Below, piece after piece: positions 17,792 through 25,675 of a stretch of 64,000 bases of DNA; the first letter of the stretch is position 1, and each line of letters starts with the position of its first letter. Source of the DNA: Candidatus Ribeiella danica (lineage in GTDB: Bacteria; Chloroflexota; Chloroflexia; Chloroflexales; Roseiflexaceae); assembly GCA_016717335.1 (NCBI GenBank), contig JADKFS010000001.1:2046001-2110000 (forward strand), written 5' to 3'. The position numbers were made by a program, and so were the translations under genes. Under the pieces are notes generated by a model. The model was not told the origin of the DNA. It searched no databases and was given only the letters and a program-made list of their open reading frames with translations.

Positions 17792-17823
17792 CCCGCCCCC
17801 GCTCCCGTCGCCACGGGGGCGGG
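17792..17823 (+). terminator. GC hairpin after the orphan gene
   Basis: CCCGCCCCCG at 17792-17801 pairs perfectly with CGGGGGCGGG at 17814-17823 over a 12-nt loop, 45 bp after the stop. There is only a weak T-rich tail (ATTCTTGG). Confidence 0.5.
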
Positions 17824-17913
17824 GGGATTCTTGGCTCGCGCCGTGGGTGCGGCGGGGACAAGACCCCGGCGCCGCCCTCGTCTCAGGCCCGGGCGCACCA
17901 CCTCCTTCACCAT

Positions 17914-17942
17914 TTGACATACCCGTCCGAGTGCCGTATAAT
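17914..17942 (+). promoter_or_regulatory. Consensus sigma-70 promoter for the tRNA-tuf operon
   Basis: TTGACA (17914-17919), a 17-bp spacer, and TATAAT (17937-17942), all perfect. A start near 17949 would put the tRNA-Tyr 5' end about 27 nt downstream. Confidence 0.85.
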
Positions 17943-17975
17943 GCCGAACGCTGCTTCTTTGCGGTAGCTAATCGT

Positions 17976-18061
17976 GGGTCGGTACCGAAGTGGCCAACCG
18001 GGGCAGACTGTAAATCTGCTGGCTTACGCCTTCGCTGGTTCGAATCCAGCCCGGCCCACCA
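17976..18061 (+). tRNA. tRNA-Tyr (GTA)
   Basis: Acceptor GGGTCGG pairs with CCGGCCC. There is a long variable arm as expected for bacterial tRNA-Tyr. The anticodon stem GCAGA/TCTGC holds GTA at 18010-18012, and the T arm is CTGGTTCGAATCCAG. Discriminator A and an encoded CCA (18059-18061) are present. Confidence 0.95.
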
Positions 18062-18062
18062 G

Positions 18063-18138
18063 ACACTAGTCAGTAGCCAGTAGTCAGTAGTCAGAATACG
18101 AGGGCACTCTGACTGCCGATGGCTGATTACTGACTACT
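18063..18138. repeat. Iterated-word hairpin between two tRNAs
   Basis: The left arm is repeats of CAGTAGT (18063-18095) and the right arm carries the complement, CTGATTACTGACTAC (18120-18138). It is one of several hairpins with tandem-word arms in this operon. Confidence 0.5.
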
Positions 18139-18143
18139 ATATT

Positions 18144-18219
18144 GCCCATGTAGCTCAGTTGGTAGAGCACGTCTTTGGTAAAGACGAGGTCTCGGGTTCG
18201 AGTCCCGACATGGGCTCCA
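18144..18219 (+). tRNA. tRNA-Thr (GGT)
   Basis: Acceptor GCCCATG pairs with CATGGGC. The D arm is standard. Anticodon stem CGTCT/AGACG has loop TTGGTAA with anticodon GGT, and the T arm is CGGGTTCGAGTCCCG. CCA is encoded at 18217-18219. It precedes tuf, as in many bacteria. Confidence 0.95.
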
Positions 18220-18310
18220 GAACTTTGGCGATCCGCGTCGGCGGATCATTCCTTTTGTTCGCGTCGGCGTATGGCCCGGCGCGAGAGCTTGAGGAGGCAC
18301 GCGAACAGCA

Positions 18311-19516
18311 ATGGCGAAGCAGAAGTTCGAGCGAACCAAGCCGCACGTCAACGTCGGCACGATCGGGCACGTCGACCACGGCAAGACGACCCTGACCGCC
18401 GCGATTACGAAAGTCCTCGCGCTCAAGGGCGCTGCCAAGTATACCTCCTACGACCAGATCGACAACGCCCCCGAGGAGCGCGCCCGCGGCATTACCATCG
18501 CCATTCGGCACGTCGAGTACCAGACCGACAAGCGCCACTACGCCCACGTCGACTGCCCCGGCCACGCCGACTATATCAAGAATATGATCACCGGCGCCGC
18601 CCAGATGGACGGTGCGATCCTGGTCGTCTCGGCGCCCGACGGCCCGATGCCGCAGACCCGCGAGCACATCCTGCTGGCCCGCCAGGTCCAGGTCCCCGCC
18701 ATGGTCGTCTACCTCAACAAGGTCGACATGATGGACGACGAGGAGCTGCTTGAGCTGGTCGAGCTCGAGCTGCGCGAGCTGCTGACCAAGCAGGAGTTCC
18801 CGGGCGACGACATCCCGATCATCCGCGGCAGCGCGCTTGAGGCGCTCTCGTCGACTTCGACCGACATCAACGCGCCGGAGTACAAGAGCATCCTGGCGCT
18901 GATGGACGCGGTCGACACCTACATCCCGACGCCCGAGCGCGCGATCGACCAGCCGTACCTGATGCCGATCGAGGACGTGTTCGGGATCAAGGGCCGCGGC
19001 ACGGTGGTGACCGGGCGGATCGAGCGCGGCAAGGTCAAGATGGGCGAGACGATCGAGATCATCGGGATGAACGACGAGGCGCCGCGCAAGACGGTGGTGA
19101 CCGGGGTGGAGATGTTCCAGAAGACGCTGGACGAGGGGGTGGCGGGCGACAACGTGGGCGTGCTGCTGCGCGGGATCGAGCGGACGGACGTGGAGCGCGG
19201 GCAGGTGCTGGCGGCGCCGGGGTCGATCAAGCCGCACAAGAAGTTCCGGGCGCAGGTGTACGTGCTGAAGAAAGAAGAGGGCGGGCGGCACACGCCGTTC
19301 TTCCCGGGGTACCGGCCACAGTTCTACGTGCGGACGACCGACGTGACCGGGGCGATCACGTTGCCGGAAGGCATGGAGATGGTGATGCCGGGGGATAACG
19401 TGGAGATGGGGGTCGAGCTGATTGTCCCGGTGGCGGTGGAGGAGGGGCTGCGGTTCGCGATCCGCGAGGGCGGGCGCACCGTCGGCTCCGGCGTCGTCAC
19501 CAAGATCGAGGCCTAG
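18311..19516 (+). CDS. tuf: Elongation factor Tu
   Basis: A 401-residue full-length EF-Tu, the GTPase that delivers aminoacyl-tRNA to the ribosome. The G1 P-loop GHVDHGKT is at residues 19-26, with the switch I RGITIA segment, G3 DCPGH, G4 NKVD and the C-terminal barrel domains. Switch I reads ARGITIAIRHVEYQT where most have TAHVEYET, a mild oddity. GAGGAGG lies upstream of the ATG at about 18290. It heads the protein part of the tRNA-Tyr/tRNA-Thr/tuf/secE/nusG/ribosomal operon. Third codon positions switch from mainly C to mainly G at about 19000 and back after about 19460, as if part of the gene had a different history. Confidence 0.97.
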   Translation: MAKQKFERTKPHVNVGTIGHVDHGKTTLTAAITKVLALKGAAKYTSYDQIDNAPEERARGITIAIRHVEYQTDKRHYAHVDCPGHADYIKNMITGAAQMDGAILVVSAPDGPMPQTREHILLARQVQVPAMVVYLNKVDMMDDEELLELVELELRELLTKQEFPGDDIPIIRGSALEALSSTSTDINAPEYKSILALMDAVDTYIPTPERAIDQPYLMPIEDVFGIKGRGTVVTGRIERGKVKMGETIEIIGMNDEAPRKTVVTGVEMFQKTLDEGVAGDNVGVLLRGIERTDVERGQVLAAPGSIKPHKKFRAQVYVLKKEEGGRHTPFFPGYRPQFYVRTTDVTGAITLPEGMEMVMPGDNVEMGVELIVPVAVEEGLRFAIREGGRTVGSGVVTKIEA

Positions 19517-19523
19517 CATATTC

Positions 19524-19572
19524 GGGGTGAGGGCAGGTCAGGGATTGCGTTCTCCCCTGCTGCCCTCACCCC
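19524..19572 (+). terminator. 13-bp perfect hairpin between tuf and secE
   Basis: GGGGTGAGGGCAG (19524-19536) pairs with CTGCCCTCACCCC (19560-19572) over a 23-nt loop. No T run follows, so partial termination or an mRNA processing/stability element is as likely as a full stop. Confidence 0.5.
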
Positions 19573-19599
19573 TGGATCTGTCACCATAAAGGAACGCTG

Positions 19600-19830
19600 A
19601 TGGCGGTCACAAAGATGGACAAAGAAAAAGAGCCGCGCGAGAACGCAATTGTGCGCACGTTTCGCGAAGTTCGGTCCGAGATGAAAAAGGTGGTCTGGCC
19701 GACTCGCGACGAGACTATTCGGCTCACCGTGGTTGTTATTGCTCTCTCCGCAGCGATTAGCGTCGTCTTGTTCACAGCCGATTCACTCTTCGCGACTCTG
19801 TACACCCTGCTTGTGAGTGCGGTTAGCTGA
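19600..19830 (+). CDS. secE: Preprotein translocase subunit SecE
   Basis: A 76-residue single-span SecE: a charged N-terminal amphipathic part, the conserved EVRSEMKKVVWPTRDE motif, and a C-terminal membrane helix (about 40-70). It clamps SecY in the SecYEG channel. The ATG is preceded by AAAGGA. It lies in the usual position directly before nusG. The 83-bp gap after tuf contains neither rpmG nor tRNA-Trp, which many genomes have here. Confidence 0.95.
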   Translation: MAVTKMDKEKEPRENAIVRTFREVRSEMKKVVWPTRDETIRLTVVVIALSAAISVVLFTADSLFATLYTLLVSAVS

Positions 19831-19852
19831 ACAGACGGACGCGAGGACGCAC

Positions 19853-20431
19853 GTGACAGATCGAAACGATAAGCTTACTGATTCTGAATTTCAGGCGGAC
19901 GATGGGCGTCTGTGGTATGTGATTCACACCTACTCGGGGTATGAGAACAAGGTCAAGCAGAATCTGATGCACCGCATCGAGACGATGGAGATGCAGGATC
20001 AGATCTTCCGCGTGATCGTTCCGACCGAGGAGGAGATCGAGATCAAGAACGGCCAGCGCCGCACTGTGCACAAGAAGGTCTTCCCCGGCTATGTGCTGGT
20101 GCAGATGCGCATGAACGACAACTCGTGGTATGTCGTGCGCAATACGCCCGGCGTGACGAGCTTCGTCGGCCACGGCAACCGGCCCACGCCGCTGGACGAT
20201 AACGAGGTCAAGGCGATCCTCAAGCAGATGGAGGAGGAGGCGCCGAAGGTCCGCGTCAGCTACCAGGTCGGCCAGGCGGTCAAGATCACCGACGGCCCGT
20301 TCACCGACTTCGAGGGGATCGTCGACGCGATCGACCACGAGCGCGGGCGCGTGCGGGTGCTGGTGTCGTTCTTCGGCCGCGAGGCACCGGTCGAGCTGGA
20401 CTTTTTGCAGGTTACGCGACTCGTCGACTAA
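19853..20431 (+). CDS. nusG: Transcription termination/antitermination protein NusG
   Basis: A 192-residue NusG. The NGN domain begins with WYVIHTYSGYENKVKQNL and includes VFPGYVLVQM and RNTPGVTSFVG. A linker leads to the KOW domain VGQAVKITDGPFTDFEG near residue 140. It binds RNA polymerase and couples to Rho or the ribosome. The start is taken as GTG 19853 with GAGG 6 bp upstream. An upstream GTG at 19817 would overlap secE and adds no conserved residues. Confidence 0.95.
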   Translation: MTDRNDKLTDSEFQADDGRLWYVIHTYSGYENKVKQNLMHRIETMEMQDQIFRVIVPTEEEIEIKNGQRRTVHKKVFPGYVLVQMRMNDNSWYVVRNTPGVTSFVGHGNRPTPLDDNEVKAILKQMEEEAPKVRVSYQVGQAVKITDGPFTDFEGIVDAIDHERGRVRVLVSFFGREAPVELDFLQVTRLVD

Positions 20432-20452
20432 TCAGATAGCGCTGCTTGCCTT

Positions 20453-20537
20453 CGAAGGACGAAAGACAAAAGACGAAGGACGATAGGTCAACGCTCGCGC
20501 TGTTCGTCCTTGGTCCTTGGTCTTTGGTCCTTCTTCG
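20453..20537. repeat. Iterated-word hairpin between nusG and rplK
   Basis: The left arm is iterations of GAAGGAC/GAAAGAC (20453-20483). The right arm carries GTCCTTG/GTCTTTG iterations (20504-20537). The arms are imperfect complements. It sits 35 bp before the rplK start. Confidence 0.55.
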
Positions 20538-20571
20538 GTGAATGGCGGACCGACATCGTAAGGAGAATTCC

Positions 20572-20997
20572 GTGGCGAAGAAAGTTGTTGGTGTCGTTAA
20601 GCTGCAGCTTCCCGCCGGTAAGGCCACTCCGGCCCCGCCGGTCGGGCCGGCGCTCGGCGGCTACGGCATCAATATTATGGCCTTTGTGAAGGACTACAAC
20701 GAGAAGACCTCGTCGCAGGCCGGCAGCGTTATTCCGGTCGAGATCACGATCTTCTCCGACCGCTCCTTCACCTTTGTGCTCAAGACGCCGCCGGCGGCCG
20801 ACCTGCTGCGTAAGGCGGCCGGCGTCGACAAGGGCTCGGGCACGCCAAACCGCAGCACGGCCGGATCGATCAACAAGAAGCAGCTGCGCGCCCTGGCCGA
20901 GCAGAAGATGTCCGACCTCAACGCGATCACGATCGAGGGGGCTGAGAAGATCCTCTCCGGCACGGCGCGCAGCATGGGCATTAAGATCACCGATTAG
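20572..20997 (+). CDS. rplK: 50S ribosomal protein L11
   Basis: A 141-residue L11. It contains LQLPAGKATPAPPVGPALG near the N-terminus, the NIMAFVKDYN linker and the C-terminal rRNA-binding part with GSGTPN and ARSMGI. It binds the GTPase-associated centre of 23S rRNA. GTG 20572 is chosen because AAGGAG lies 6 bp before it; an ATG at 20542 would add a non-conserved leader. Confidence 0.95.
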   Translation: MAKKVVGVVKLQLPAGKATPAPPVGPALGGYGINIMAFVKDYNEKTSSQAGSVIPVEITIFSDRSFTFVLKTPPAADLLRKAAGVDKGSGTPNRSTAGSINKKQLRALAEQKMSDLNAITIEGAEKILSGTARSMGIKITD

Positions 20998-21076
20998 TTT
21001 TGAGTTTTGAGTTCTCAGTTGAGTTAGGCTGGCTCATTCCCCTGTTCAAAACTCAAAATTCACAACTCAAAACTTT
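20998..21076. repeat. Iterated-word hairpin between rplK and rplA
   Basis: The left arm repeats TTTTGAGTT (20998-21025) and the right arm repeats AACTCAAAA (21045-21074). It is the same design as the neighbouring gaps but with another word. Confidence 0.55.
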
Positions 21077-21127
21077 AGAGAGGTGGGAGGGCCGCCGGCC
21101 CGTCTGACCACAAGGAGAACAAGTTCC

Positions 21128-21847
21128 ATGGCGAAAGATCACGGCAAGAAGTACATCGAGGCGCTCAAGAAGGTCGATCGGACCAAGCTCTACGCGCCGC
21201 AGGACGCGGTCAAGCTTCTCAAGGAGACCACGTTCACGAAGTTCGACGCGACGATCGAGGTGCATTTGCGCCTGGGCATCGACCCGCGCCACGCCGACCA
21301 GAACATCCGCACGACCGTGGCGCTGCCGCACGGCACCGGCAAGATGGTTCGCGTGCTGGTGTTCGCGCAGGGCGACGCGGCTCAGGCCGCCAAAGACGCA
21401 GGGGCGGACTTCGTCGGCGCCGACGATCTGATCGCGCGGATCGACAAAGAGAACTTCTTCGACTTCGATATCGCGATCGCCACGCCCGACATGATGGGCA
21501 AGGTCGGTCGCGTCGGCCGCAAGCTCGGCCCGCGCGGCCTGATGCCGAACCCCAAGAGCGGCACAATCGTCTCGCCCGACGACCTGCCGCGTACGATCCG
21601 CGAGGTGCGCGGCGGCCGTGTCGAGTTCCGCAACGATAAGACCGGCCTGCTGCACGTGGCCGTCGGCAAGGTCAGCTTCAGCGAGCAGCAGATCTTCGAG
21701 AATATCGCGGCGCTGATGGAGGCGGTCAAGGCGGCCAAGCCGACCGGCGCGAAGGGCACCTATGTCAAGAGCGTGACCTTCACGAGTACCATGGCGCCGG
21801 GCATCCGGGTCGACCCGGTCACGGCCCAGACGATGGGCGGCGCGTAG
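21128..21847 (+). CDS. rplA: 50S ribosomal protein L1
   Basis: A 239-residue L1 of normal length. It has KVDRTKLYAPQDAVKLLKE at the start, FDATIEVHLRLG, the domain II switch, the signature KLGPRGLMPNPKSGT, and the C-terminal KGTYVKSVTFTSTMAPGIRVD. It forms the L1 stalk and in many bacteria represses its own operon. ATG 21128 has AAGGAG 10 bp upstream. Confidence 0.96.
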   Translation: MAKDHGKKYIEALKKVDRTKLYAPQDAVKLLKETTFTKFDATIEVHLRLGIDPRHADQNIRTTVALPHGTGKMVRVLVFAQGDAAQAAKDAGADFVGADDLIARIDKENFFDFDIAIATPDMMGKVGRVGRKLGPRGLMPNPKSGTIVSPDDLPRTIREVRGGRVEFRNDKTGLLHVAVGKVSFSEQQIFENIAALMEAVKAAKPTGAKGTYVKSVTFTSTMAPGIRVDPVTAQTMGGA

Positions 21848-21894
21848 AGCGCCCGAACGGTATAGCGTTGGAGCGTTATGCCGTTATAGCGGAA

Positions 21895-22021
21895 AACTGA
21901 ACAGTGCCTAAGACAGCGGGTGCTTCGCTTAATGGCTTCTAGCCGCCCGCCGAGGTAGACCACATAGATGACGGGTTACTCCGTCGGTGGGCTGCTGTGT
22001 CTAGGCACGGCGGCCCTTTTT
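21895..22021 (+). ncRNA. L10 leader (ribosomal protein autoregulatory leader)
   Basis: The sequence between rplA and rplJ carries the L10-leader features GTGCCTAAGACAGCGGGTG and GCCGCCCGCCGAGGTAGA, then GTGTCTAGGCACGGCGGC followed by CCTTTTTATT. This is the rRNA-mimicking structure that binds the L10(L12)4 complex and controls rplJL, here ending in an attenuator-like T run (22014-22021). The boundaries are approximate and were judged by eye. Confidence 0.8.
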
Positions 22022-22030
22022 ATTGGGTCG

Positions 22031-22141
22031 CCAGATATCAGTAGTCAGATATCAGTATCGCTGGTCTTACATTGATTTTCAACGACCAACGACCAGCTGC
22101 CGACCGCTGACTACTGGCTACTGCCTACTGACTACTGGCAG
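22031..22141. repeat. Iterated-word hairpin before rplJ
   Basis: The left arm is CAGATATCAGTAGT iterations (22031-22055). The right arm is CTACTGGCTACTG iterations (22106-22141), complementary in part. It lies between the L10 leader and the rplJ ribosome site. Confidence 0.5.
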
Positions 22142-22160
22142 ACGGAGGGGGGTGAACCAC

Positions 22161-22697
22161 ATGCCTACACAGCGTAAGATCGACTCAGTCGAGGATCTGA
22201 CCGAGAAGATGTCGCGCACGCAGATGACTCTGGTGACGGACTACCGGGGTCTGACCGTGGCCGAGATCACCGATTTGCGCAAGAAGCTGCGCGAGACCGG
22301 CGCCGAGCTGATCGTCGCCAAGAACACTCTGACGCTGATCGCAGCGAAGGAGACCGGCTTCGCCGGTCTCGAGACGTTTCTGACCGGCCCGACGGCGCTG
22401 GCGTTTGCGTTCAAGGACGCGGCAAAAACCGCCAAGGCGATCAACGACTACAACAGAGGCCCGAAGAAGCTGGTGATCCGCGGCGGCATGCTCGGCACGA
22501 GCGTGCTGACCGGCAACGTGCTCGATCAGGTCGCGACCCTGCCGACGCGCGAGCAGGTGCTGGCGCAGATCGTCGGCGGCGTCTCATCGCCGGTGGCCGG
22601 CGTCATCGGCGTGATCAACGCAGCAGTCTCGAACGTGCTCTATGTCCTGCAGGCGCGCATCGACCAGCTGCAGCCGGCCGAGCAGCCCGCAGCTTAA
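22161..22697 (+). CDS. rplJ: 50S ribosomal protein L10
   Basis: A 178-residue L10. It has the conserved VEDLTEKMSRTQMTLVTDYRG N-terminal rRNA-binding region, AELIVAKNTL, LTGPTALAF, and a C-terminal helix that binds L7/L12 dimers. The ATG at 22161 has GGAGGGG upstream. It is controlled by the leader just upstream. Confidence 0.95.
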   Translation: MPTQRKIDSVEDLTEKMSRTQMTLVTDYRGLTVAEITDLRKKLRETGAELIVAKNTLTLIAAKETGFAGLETFLTGPTALAFAFKDAAKTAKAINDYNRGPKKLVIRGGMLGTSVLTGNVLDQVATLPTREQVLAQIVGGVSSPVAGVIGVINAAVSNVLYVLQARIDQLQPAEQPAA

Positions 22698-22710
22698 CGT
22701 CCAAACCTTC

Positions 22711-22734
22711 AAACGTTGGAACGTGCCAACGTTT
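22711..22734 (+). terminator. Small perfect hairpin between rplJ and rplL
   Basis: AAACGTTGG (22711-22719) pairs with CCAACGTTT (22726-22734) over 6 nt. It sits in the 75-bp gap and may tune rplL relative to rplJ, since L7/L12 is needed in excess. Confidence 0.45.
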
Positions 22735-22772
22735 AGCTCTCAAACAACTGCTTTTAAGGAGACAGACTCATC

Positions 22773-23171
22773 ATGGCGAGCGACAAAGTTAACAGCATCA
22801 TCGAGAGCATCGAGGGCCTGAATGTCCTCGAGCTGGTCGATCTCAAGAAGACGATGGAAGAGAAGTGGGGCGTCACGGCGGCGGCGCCGATGTTCGCGGC
22901 CGGCGCAGCCCCCGCGGCGGCTGCCGGCGACGTCGCGGCGGCGGCCCCGGTCGAGGAGCAGACTGAGTTCAACGTCATTCTGACGGCGGCCGGCGCGAAT
23001 AAGATCCAGGTCATCAAGGCCGTGCGCGAGCTGACTAGCCTGGGCCTGAAGGAGGCCAAGGATCTGGTCGAGGGCGCGCCGAAGGCGGTCAAGGAAGGCG
23101 TCAGCAAGGAAGAGGCCGATGCGGCCAAGGCCAAGCTCGTCGATGCCGGCGCCTCGGTCGACGTCAAGTAG
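22773..23171 (+). CDS. rplL: 50S ribosomal protein L7/L12
   Basis: A 132-residue L7/L12. It has an N-terminal dimerisation helix (NVLELVDLKKTMEEKWG), an Ala-rich hinge (about 40-62), and a C-terminal domain with EEQTEFNVILTAAGANK, KAVRELTSLGLKEAKDLVEGAP and KAKLVDAGASVDVK. It recruits translation factors. AAGGAG lies 12 bp before the ATG. The operon ends here with a hairpin; rpoBC does not follow. Confidence 0.96.
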   Translation: MASDKVNSIIESIEGLNVLELVDLKKTMEEKWGVTAAAPMFAAGAAPAAAAGDVAAAAPVEEQTEFNVILTAAGANKIQVIKAVRELTSLGLKEAKDLVEGAPKAVKEGVSKEEADAAKAKLVDAGASVDVK

Positions 23172-23191
23172 CTCGACGATCCGCTTACTCG

Positions 23192-23224
23192 CTCCCTGGC
23201 CCACGCTCGCGTAGGACCAGGGAG
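23192..23224 (+). terminator. Hairpin after rplL
   Basis: CTCCCTGG (23192-23199) pairs with CCAGGGAG (23217-23224), with an inner partial stem. It starts 20 bp after the rplL stop. There is no clear T run. Confidence 0.5.
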
Positions 23225-23339
23225 ACCAGGCGCAAACGATCCACAGACGGCGCAGTGTCTGCAGCGCGACCCGAAGATGTGTCGCAGCCTACACGATGCG
23301 GTGCCGCCGGTGGATCGTTTTTTGCTGCCCGAAAGACCT

Positions 23340-24650
23340 ATGCGAATATCTCAGCGACCTGTGAAATCAGCTCTCGTGGCCGGCCTAGTGGCCCTGCAGG
23401 CGGCCGCGCTCCTGGCGATCGCTATCGCGACGCTGCCGGCCGTGCTCAGCCGGCACACGCTCGACCTCGGGCTCTACTATAAGTACTCGCTGAGCCTGCT
23501 GCAGGGCCAGCTGCCCTACCGCGACTTCCCGCTGGAGTACCCGCCGCTGGCGCTGGCCCCGTTCGTGCTGCCGCGGCTGGCGGCGCTTGGCCGACCGCTC
23601 GACTTCAACGGGTACCTGTGGCTATTCCTGGTCGAGAATGTCGTCTTGAGCACGCTGGTGGCCCTGGCGCTGGTCGAGGTGCTGCGCGCCTGGCGGCCAA
23701 GCCGGCCGATCGCGCCGGCGCTGGCACTCTACGCGCTGCTCGTGGCGGCGACCGCGCCGCTGCTGCCGTGGCGCTACGACCTGTTCCCGGCGCTGCTGAC
23801 GCTGCTCGCGCTGCTGTGCGTGCTGCGCGGTCGACCAGGCTGGGCGGGAGTCTGGCTGGGCCTCGGCGCCGCCGCGAAGCTCTACCCGGCCGTGCTGCTG
23901 CCGGTTGTGGGCGCCTACTACCTGGCGGGCGATGATCGTCGGGCGCTGCTGCGGCTGGCGCTCGGCGGCGCCGGCGCGCTGGGGCTGGCGCTGCTGCCGT
24001 TTGCGCTGCTGGCACCGCTGGACCTGCTGGGCTTCCTACGCTACCACGAACTGCGCGGGCTGCAGGTCGAAAGCCTGCCGGCCGGCGCGATCATTCTGGC
24101 GCACAGCCTGGGCGTGGCGGCCGCGCGGCTCGACTTCAACTACGGCGCGCTGCACCTGGTCTCGCCGCTGGCGACGATCGCGCTCAGGTGGCTGCCGCTC
24201 GCGTTCATCGCGGGGTACGGCCTGCTGCTGGCCGGCTGCCTGGCGCGCTTCCGCGAGGAGCGGGCCGCGCGCGGCGCGGTCTCGCACGCGAGCCTGCTCG
24301 CCTACATGGTGGCGGCGCTGCTGGTCTTCATCGCGACCAACAAGGTCTTCTCGCCCCAGTACCTGATCTGGCTGCTGCCCTTCGCGCCGCTGCTGCGCCG
24401 GCGGCACGCAGCCATGCTCCTGGCGATCTGCTCGATCACGATCGCGCTGTTCCCATTCGACTACGACGACCTGCTGGCGATGCACCTCGTGCCGGTGCTG
24501 CTGCTCAACTTGCGCAACCTGCTGGTCGTTGCGCTGCTGGCCTGGCTGCTGGCCGAGCGCGCGCCGCTCGCGCTGCGGGGCGCGCTGGCCTGGCGCAGCC
24601 TGCCGGGCCGCCAGGCGCCGGAGCGAGTGATCGGTGACGAGCAAGGGTAG
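23340..24650 (+). CDS. GT87/DUF2029-like polytopic membrane glycosyltransferase
   Basis: A 436-residue, very hydrophobic protein with about ten membrane helices. Family marks of polyprenol-phosphate-mannose-type transferases are visible: DLGLYYKYSLSLLQGQLPYRDFPLEYPPLA in the first extracytoplasmic loop (a YRDFxxEYPP motif), RYDLFPALL, GLGAAAKLYPAVLLP, and NKVFSPQYLIWLLPF near the C-terminus. It likely adds a sugar from a lipid carrier outside the membrane, for glycolipid or protein glycosylation. I start at ATG 23340; an in-frame ATG at 23277 is open but adds a non-hydrophobic leader. Leu/Ala codons are strongly C/G-ending, like the neighbours. Confidence 0.8.
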   Translation: MRISQRPVKSALVAGLVALQAAALLAIAIATLPAVLSRHTLDLGLYYKYSLSLLQGQLPYRDFPLEYPPLALAPFVLPRLAALGRPLDFNGYLWLFLVENVVLSTLVALALVEVLRAWRPSRPIAPALALYALLVAATAPLLPWRYDLFPALLTLLALLCVLRGRPGWAGVWLGLGAAAKLYPAVLLPVVGAYYLAGDDRRALLRLALGGAGALGLALLPFALLAPLDLLGFLRYHELRGLQVESLPAGAIILAHSLGVAAARLDFNYGALHLVSPLATIALRWLPLAFIAGYGLLLAGCLARFREERAARGAVSHASLLAYMVAALLVFIATNKVFSPQYLIWLLPFAPLLRRRHAAMLLAICSITIALFPFDYDDLLAMHLVPVLLLNLRNLLVVALLAWLLAERAPLALRGALAWRSLPGRQAPERVIGDEQG

Positions 24651-25363
24651 CTGTTGCCCCCCACCCTCTACCCCCTTCTCTCAGCCTGGAGAGGGGAGAT
24701 GTCAATTTTTTCATCATGGGCCATATTCGCATCAACAACCGTTTTTTCATTGACAACCGTTGTATACTATAAAAAGTTACAATCCATCAAATCCTAAAAT
24801 GAAGCTTATACAGATCGCGCATCTGTCCTTTGACTGGTTACGTACTGGACTGTGGTGGGGTACGACAGCGGTGGATGTGTGGTCCTTTGCGTTTGTCCAG
24901 CCTACCATTGCATGACCGTTCACCGACGGTTGTGCTGGTATATATTCCTGTGGCTAGCCATCACAAGCTACATACCCACAGTCCTCCTATCCTGCTCTCT
25001 CTGGAAAGGCGAAGATCTCACAGTTGTAACCAAATGAGCAGCGCGACTGGCTGCTCAGTTTGGTTGTGCATGGTACTTTTGCCACCGGCTCGCGGCTCGC
25101 TACACTATATCTGCTGGGCAGGGCGTGGGTGGCTTTGCCGCTCCAAACCTGCCTACAGCAGTGGGCAGTCGGCAGTGCGACGGATGGCATCACAACGGCA
25201 TCTCGTTCGTGCATAGTGGCTCAATGGTTTTGCTCATAGCTATAGTGAGCCATCACAGTGGAGTTGATGGGGAGGATCGGAGCAGCAATGTCCCTCCACG
25301 GCCCCCCATCCGAAGTCATTTGGCGAATCACCAGAACGATGGCATTAGTGTGGAGTTGTCTAT
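24651..25363. other. 713-bp spacer, less GC-rich than its surroundings
   Basis: The composition is visibly less GC-rich than the genes on either side. It has CAACCGTT twice around 24736-24761, with TTGACA at 24750 and TATACT at 24763 that overlap too closely to form one promoter. A plus-strand frame (24830-25216) has no ribosome site and no recognisable domain, so I do not call it. The last third holds a dispersed 80-bp repeat (25166-25245). Confidence 0.4.
25166..25245. repeat. 80-bp dispersed intergenic repeat, copy 1
   Basis: It aligns without gaps to 56973-57052; I count 10 differences in 80 positions. It starts CAGTCGGCAG and ends AGCTATAG. In this copy TGGCTCA and TGAGCCA form an additional outer stem ending a few bases beyond the repeat. 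It is non-coding. Confidence 0.7.
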
Positions 25364-25675
25364 ATGGCTGACGAACTGACGCTCGCTCGCTTTGTACAGT
25401 ATCTCAACGACCAGTTTCGGGTCGACGCCGGCGGGGCCACCGAGCTGCCGCTTGATCTGGTCGAGGCCGCGGAGGTGCGCGCAGTGCAGGGCTGGGAAGC
25501 TTTCTCGCTGGTCTTTCGCGGGCCGGCAGACGCGTTCCTGCCCCAGAGCTCATATCGCTTTCGCCACGACGGGCTGGGCGACTTCGACCTGTTCTTCACG
25601 CCGATCCGGCAGGACCAGCATGGCTTCTATTACGAAGCGGTGTTCAACCGCCAGCTTCGCCAGGAGCAGCTGTGA
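25364..25675 (+). CDS. DUF6916-like small protein
   Basis: A 103-residue soluble protein with FSLVFRGPADAFLPQSSYRFRHDGLGDFDLFFTPI and a C-terminal YYEAVFNR. This pattern matches small beta-rich proteins (DUF6916) that accompany Collar-domain tail proteins. The assignment is from memory of that family and is tentative. It overlaps the next gene by 4 bp (GTGA), so the two are translationally coupled. It heads the run leading to three Collar proteins, so a role in assembly or modification of those proteins is inferred. Confidence 0.6.
   Translation: MADELTLARFVQYLNDQFRVDAGGATELPLDLVEAAEVRAVQGWEAFSLVFRGPADAFLPQSSYRFRHDGLGDFDLFFTPIRQDQHGFYYEAVFNRQLRQEQL

Noticed and set aside
24750..24768. Promoter TTGACA/TATACT
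   Set aside because: The spacing is only 7 bp, too short for sigma-70.
24830..25216. 128-codon frame in the spacer at 24.8 kb
   Set aside because: It has no ribosome site, mixed Cys/Trp/Ser composition and no family.
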